Assembly: GCF_001766835.1 (NCBI RefSeq)
Contig: NZ_LKEU01000033.1
Location: forward strand, 62,001 to 126,000
DNA length: 64,000 bases
DNA from: Acetobacterium wieringae
GTDB lineage: Bacteria; Bacillota; Clostridia; Eubacteriales; Eubacteriaceae
Direction: 5' to 3'
Position numbers and translations under genes: made by a program. Shown piece by piece: positions 63,126 to 64,000 of the stretch; the stretch's first letter is position 1; each line of letters starts with the position of its first letter. A model generated the notes under the pieces. The model saw only the letters and a program-made list of their open reading frames with translations, searched no databases and had not been told where the DNA came from.

Positions 63126-64000
63126 CTATACAGATTTACTGAAAACTTTTTTATAAGCCTCAATACATTCAGCAAAACCTGCAACAACCTCATCCGAAAG
63201 GCCATCCTTACCTTTTGCTTTAGCCATGATTTGTGCATAATTCTTCTGGGCGTATGCAATCAGACCTTTTTCAAATTCACGGATATTTTTAACTTCAATG
63301 TCTAATAGGAACCCATTGGTTGCCGCATAGAGAATCAGAACCTGATCTTCAACATTCATTGGATCGTATTGATCCTGTTTCAGGATTTCCACGATTCGTT
63401 CCCCTTTTGCCAGCTGAGCCTTGGTTGCTTCATCCAGATCTGATCCAAACTGGGCAAATGATGCCAACTCACGATATTGAGCGTACTCAATTCGCAGTGG
63501 TCCGGCAACCTTTTTCATGGACTTAATCTGAGCAGACCCCCCAACTCGAGATACCGAGATCCCCGGGTTAACAGCTGGACGAATACCGGAACGGAACAGT
63601 TCAGCTTCCAGGAAGATCTGACCATCTGTAATCGAAATTACATTGGTTGGGATATACGCCGAAACGTCACCCGCCTGGGTTTCAATAATTGGCAGCGCGG
63701 TGATCGATCCACCAGCTTTAAGCTTGGCAGCCCGTTCCAACAGTCGTGAATGGAGGTAGAAAACATCCCCTGGATACGCTTCACGTCCTGGTGGACGACG
63801 GAGAATCAGGGACATGGCTCGATACGCTACCGCATGTTTTGATAAATCATCATAAATAATCAAAACATCTTTTTGCTCTTCGTTCATGAAATATTCAGCC
63901 ATGGTAACCCCGGCATAGGGTGCCAGGTATTGCAGTGGTGCTAATTGTGACGCACTGGCTGAAACAACGATGGTATAATCCATGGCATTATTTTCTTCCA
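63126..64000 (-). CDS. atpA: F-type ATP synthase alpha subunit (5' part missing)
   Basis: The frame stays open to base 64000 (codons before the first internal Met read EENNA), so the gene starts outside. Visible are about 290 residues of the C-terminal part. They include [47 protein letters not shown], the [11 protein letters not shown] segment with the alpha Arg finger, and the C-terminal helical domain. The Met at 63983 is internal. Non-catalytic nucleotide-binding subunit of the F1 ring. Confidence 0.96.
   Translation of the reverse strand, partial: EENNAMDYTIVVSASASQLAPLQYLAPYAGVTMAEYFMNEEQKDVLIIYDDLSKHAVAYRAMSLILRRPPGREAYPGDVFYLHSRLLERAAKLKAGGSITALPIIETQAGDVSAYIPTNVISITDGQIFLEAELFRSGIRPAVNPGISVSRVGGSAQIKSMKKVAGPLRIEYAQYRELASFAQFGSDLDEATKAQLAKGERIVEILKQDQYDPMNVEDQVLILYAATNGFLLDIEVKNIREFEKGLIAYAQKNYAQIMAKAKGKDGLSDEVVAGFAECIEAYKKVFSKSV

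Overview
The window looks like a chromosomal segment of a Gram-positive anaerobe of the Eubacteriales. An acetogen of the Acetobacterium/Eubacterium group is my best guess. It rests on overall gene style (a lipoprotein lipobox, LytR-CpsA-Psr proteins, an Lsa-type ABC-F protein, strong GGAGG ribosome sites with many GTG and TTG starts) and on the form of the F-type ATP synthase genes. No 16S rRNA or tRNA gene is visible, so this is an inference. Both edges cut a gene: a radical SAM protein on the left and atpA on the right.

Left third (1-20,000) is a mix of housekeeping and defence or transport genes. A radical SAM (spore photoproduct lyase-like) gene is followed by an ABC-F ribosome-protection gene whose leader carries a six-codon peptide, two alternative hairpins and an intrinsic terminator. 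Next come trmB and trmO (tRNA modification), a divergent flavin-binding protein/HxlR regulator pair, a decayed MerR gene, azlCD (branched-chain amino acid export), and a MarR regulator translationally coupled to a heterodimeric ABC exporter. An HD-GYP sensor follows. A five-gene operon then encodes a MacAB-like export system with its own two-component system. A membrane glycosyltransferase with a long structured leader closes this part.

Middle and right (20,000-60,100), almost all on the minus strand, form a very large cell-surface locus. It starts with an unknown membrane protein, a polar amino acid ABC transporter and an unknown membrane/coiled-coil pair. An LCP ligase gene lies on the plus strand. 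Ten genes follow for initiation, extension and probably lipid-linked side-chain modification of a surface glycan: a WbaP-like sugar transferase, four GT2 enzymes, three large multi-membrane GT-C-like proteins and two SMR-type flippase subunits. Next are two secreted peptidoglycan hydrolases sharing GBS-Bsp-like repeats, with an IS1182-family element inserted between them. After these come a double-domain GT2, a Wzm/Wzt exporter and the complete dTDP-L-rhamnose pathway (rfbBCAD). The locus ends with a second LCP protein carrying a Ser-rich tail, then phosphoglucomutase, galU and a ugd-like dehydrogenase.

Right edge (60,300-64,000) holds the 3' half of the atp operon (atpA, atpG, atpD, atpC).

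How they work together (inference): phosphoglucomutase, GalU and RfbABCD make UDP-glucose and dTDP-rhamnose. The WbaP-like enzyme and GT2 enzymes assemble a lipid-linked glycan, and Wzm/Wzt exports it. Polyprenyl-phosphate sugars made by two GT2 enzymes, flipped by the SMR pair and used by the GT-C proteins, decorate it. LCP proteins attach it to peptidoglycan. The most notable oddities are the missing catalytic cysteine in the ugd-like dehydrogenase, the ABC-F attenuator, the hairpin element before trmB, and the duplicated terminator hairpin around the IS.
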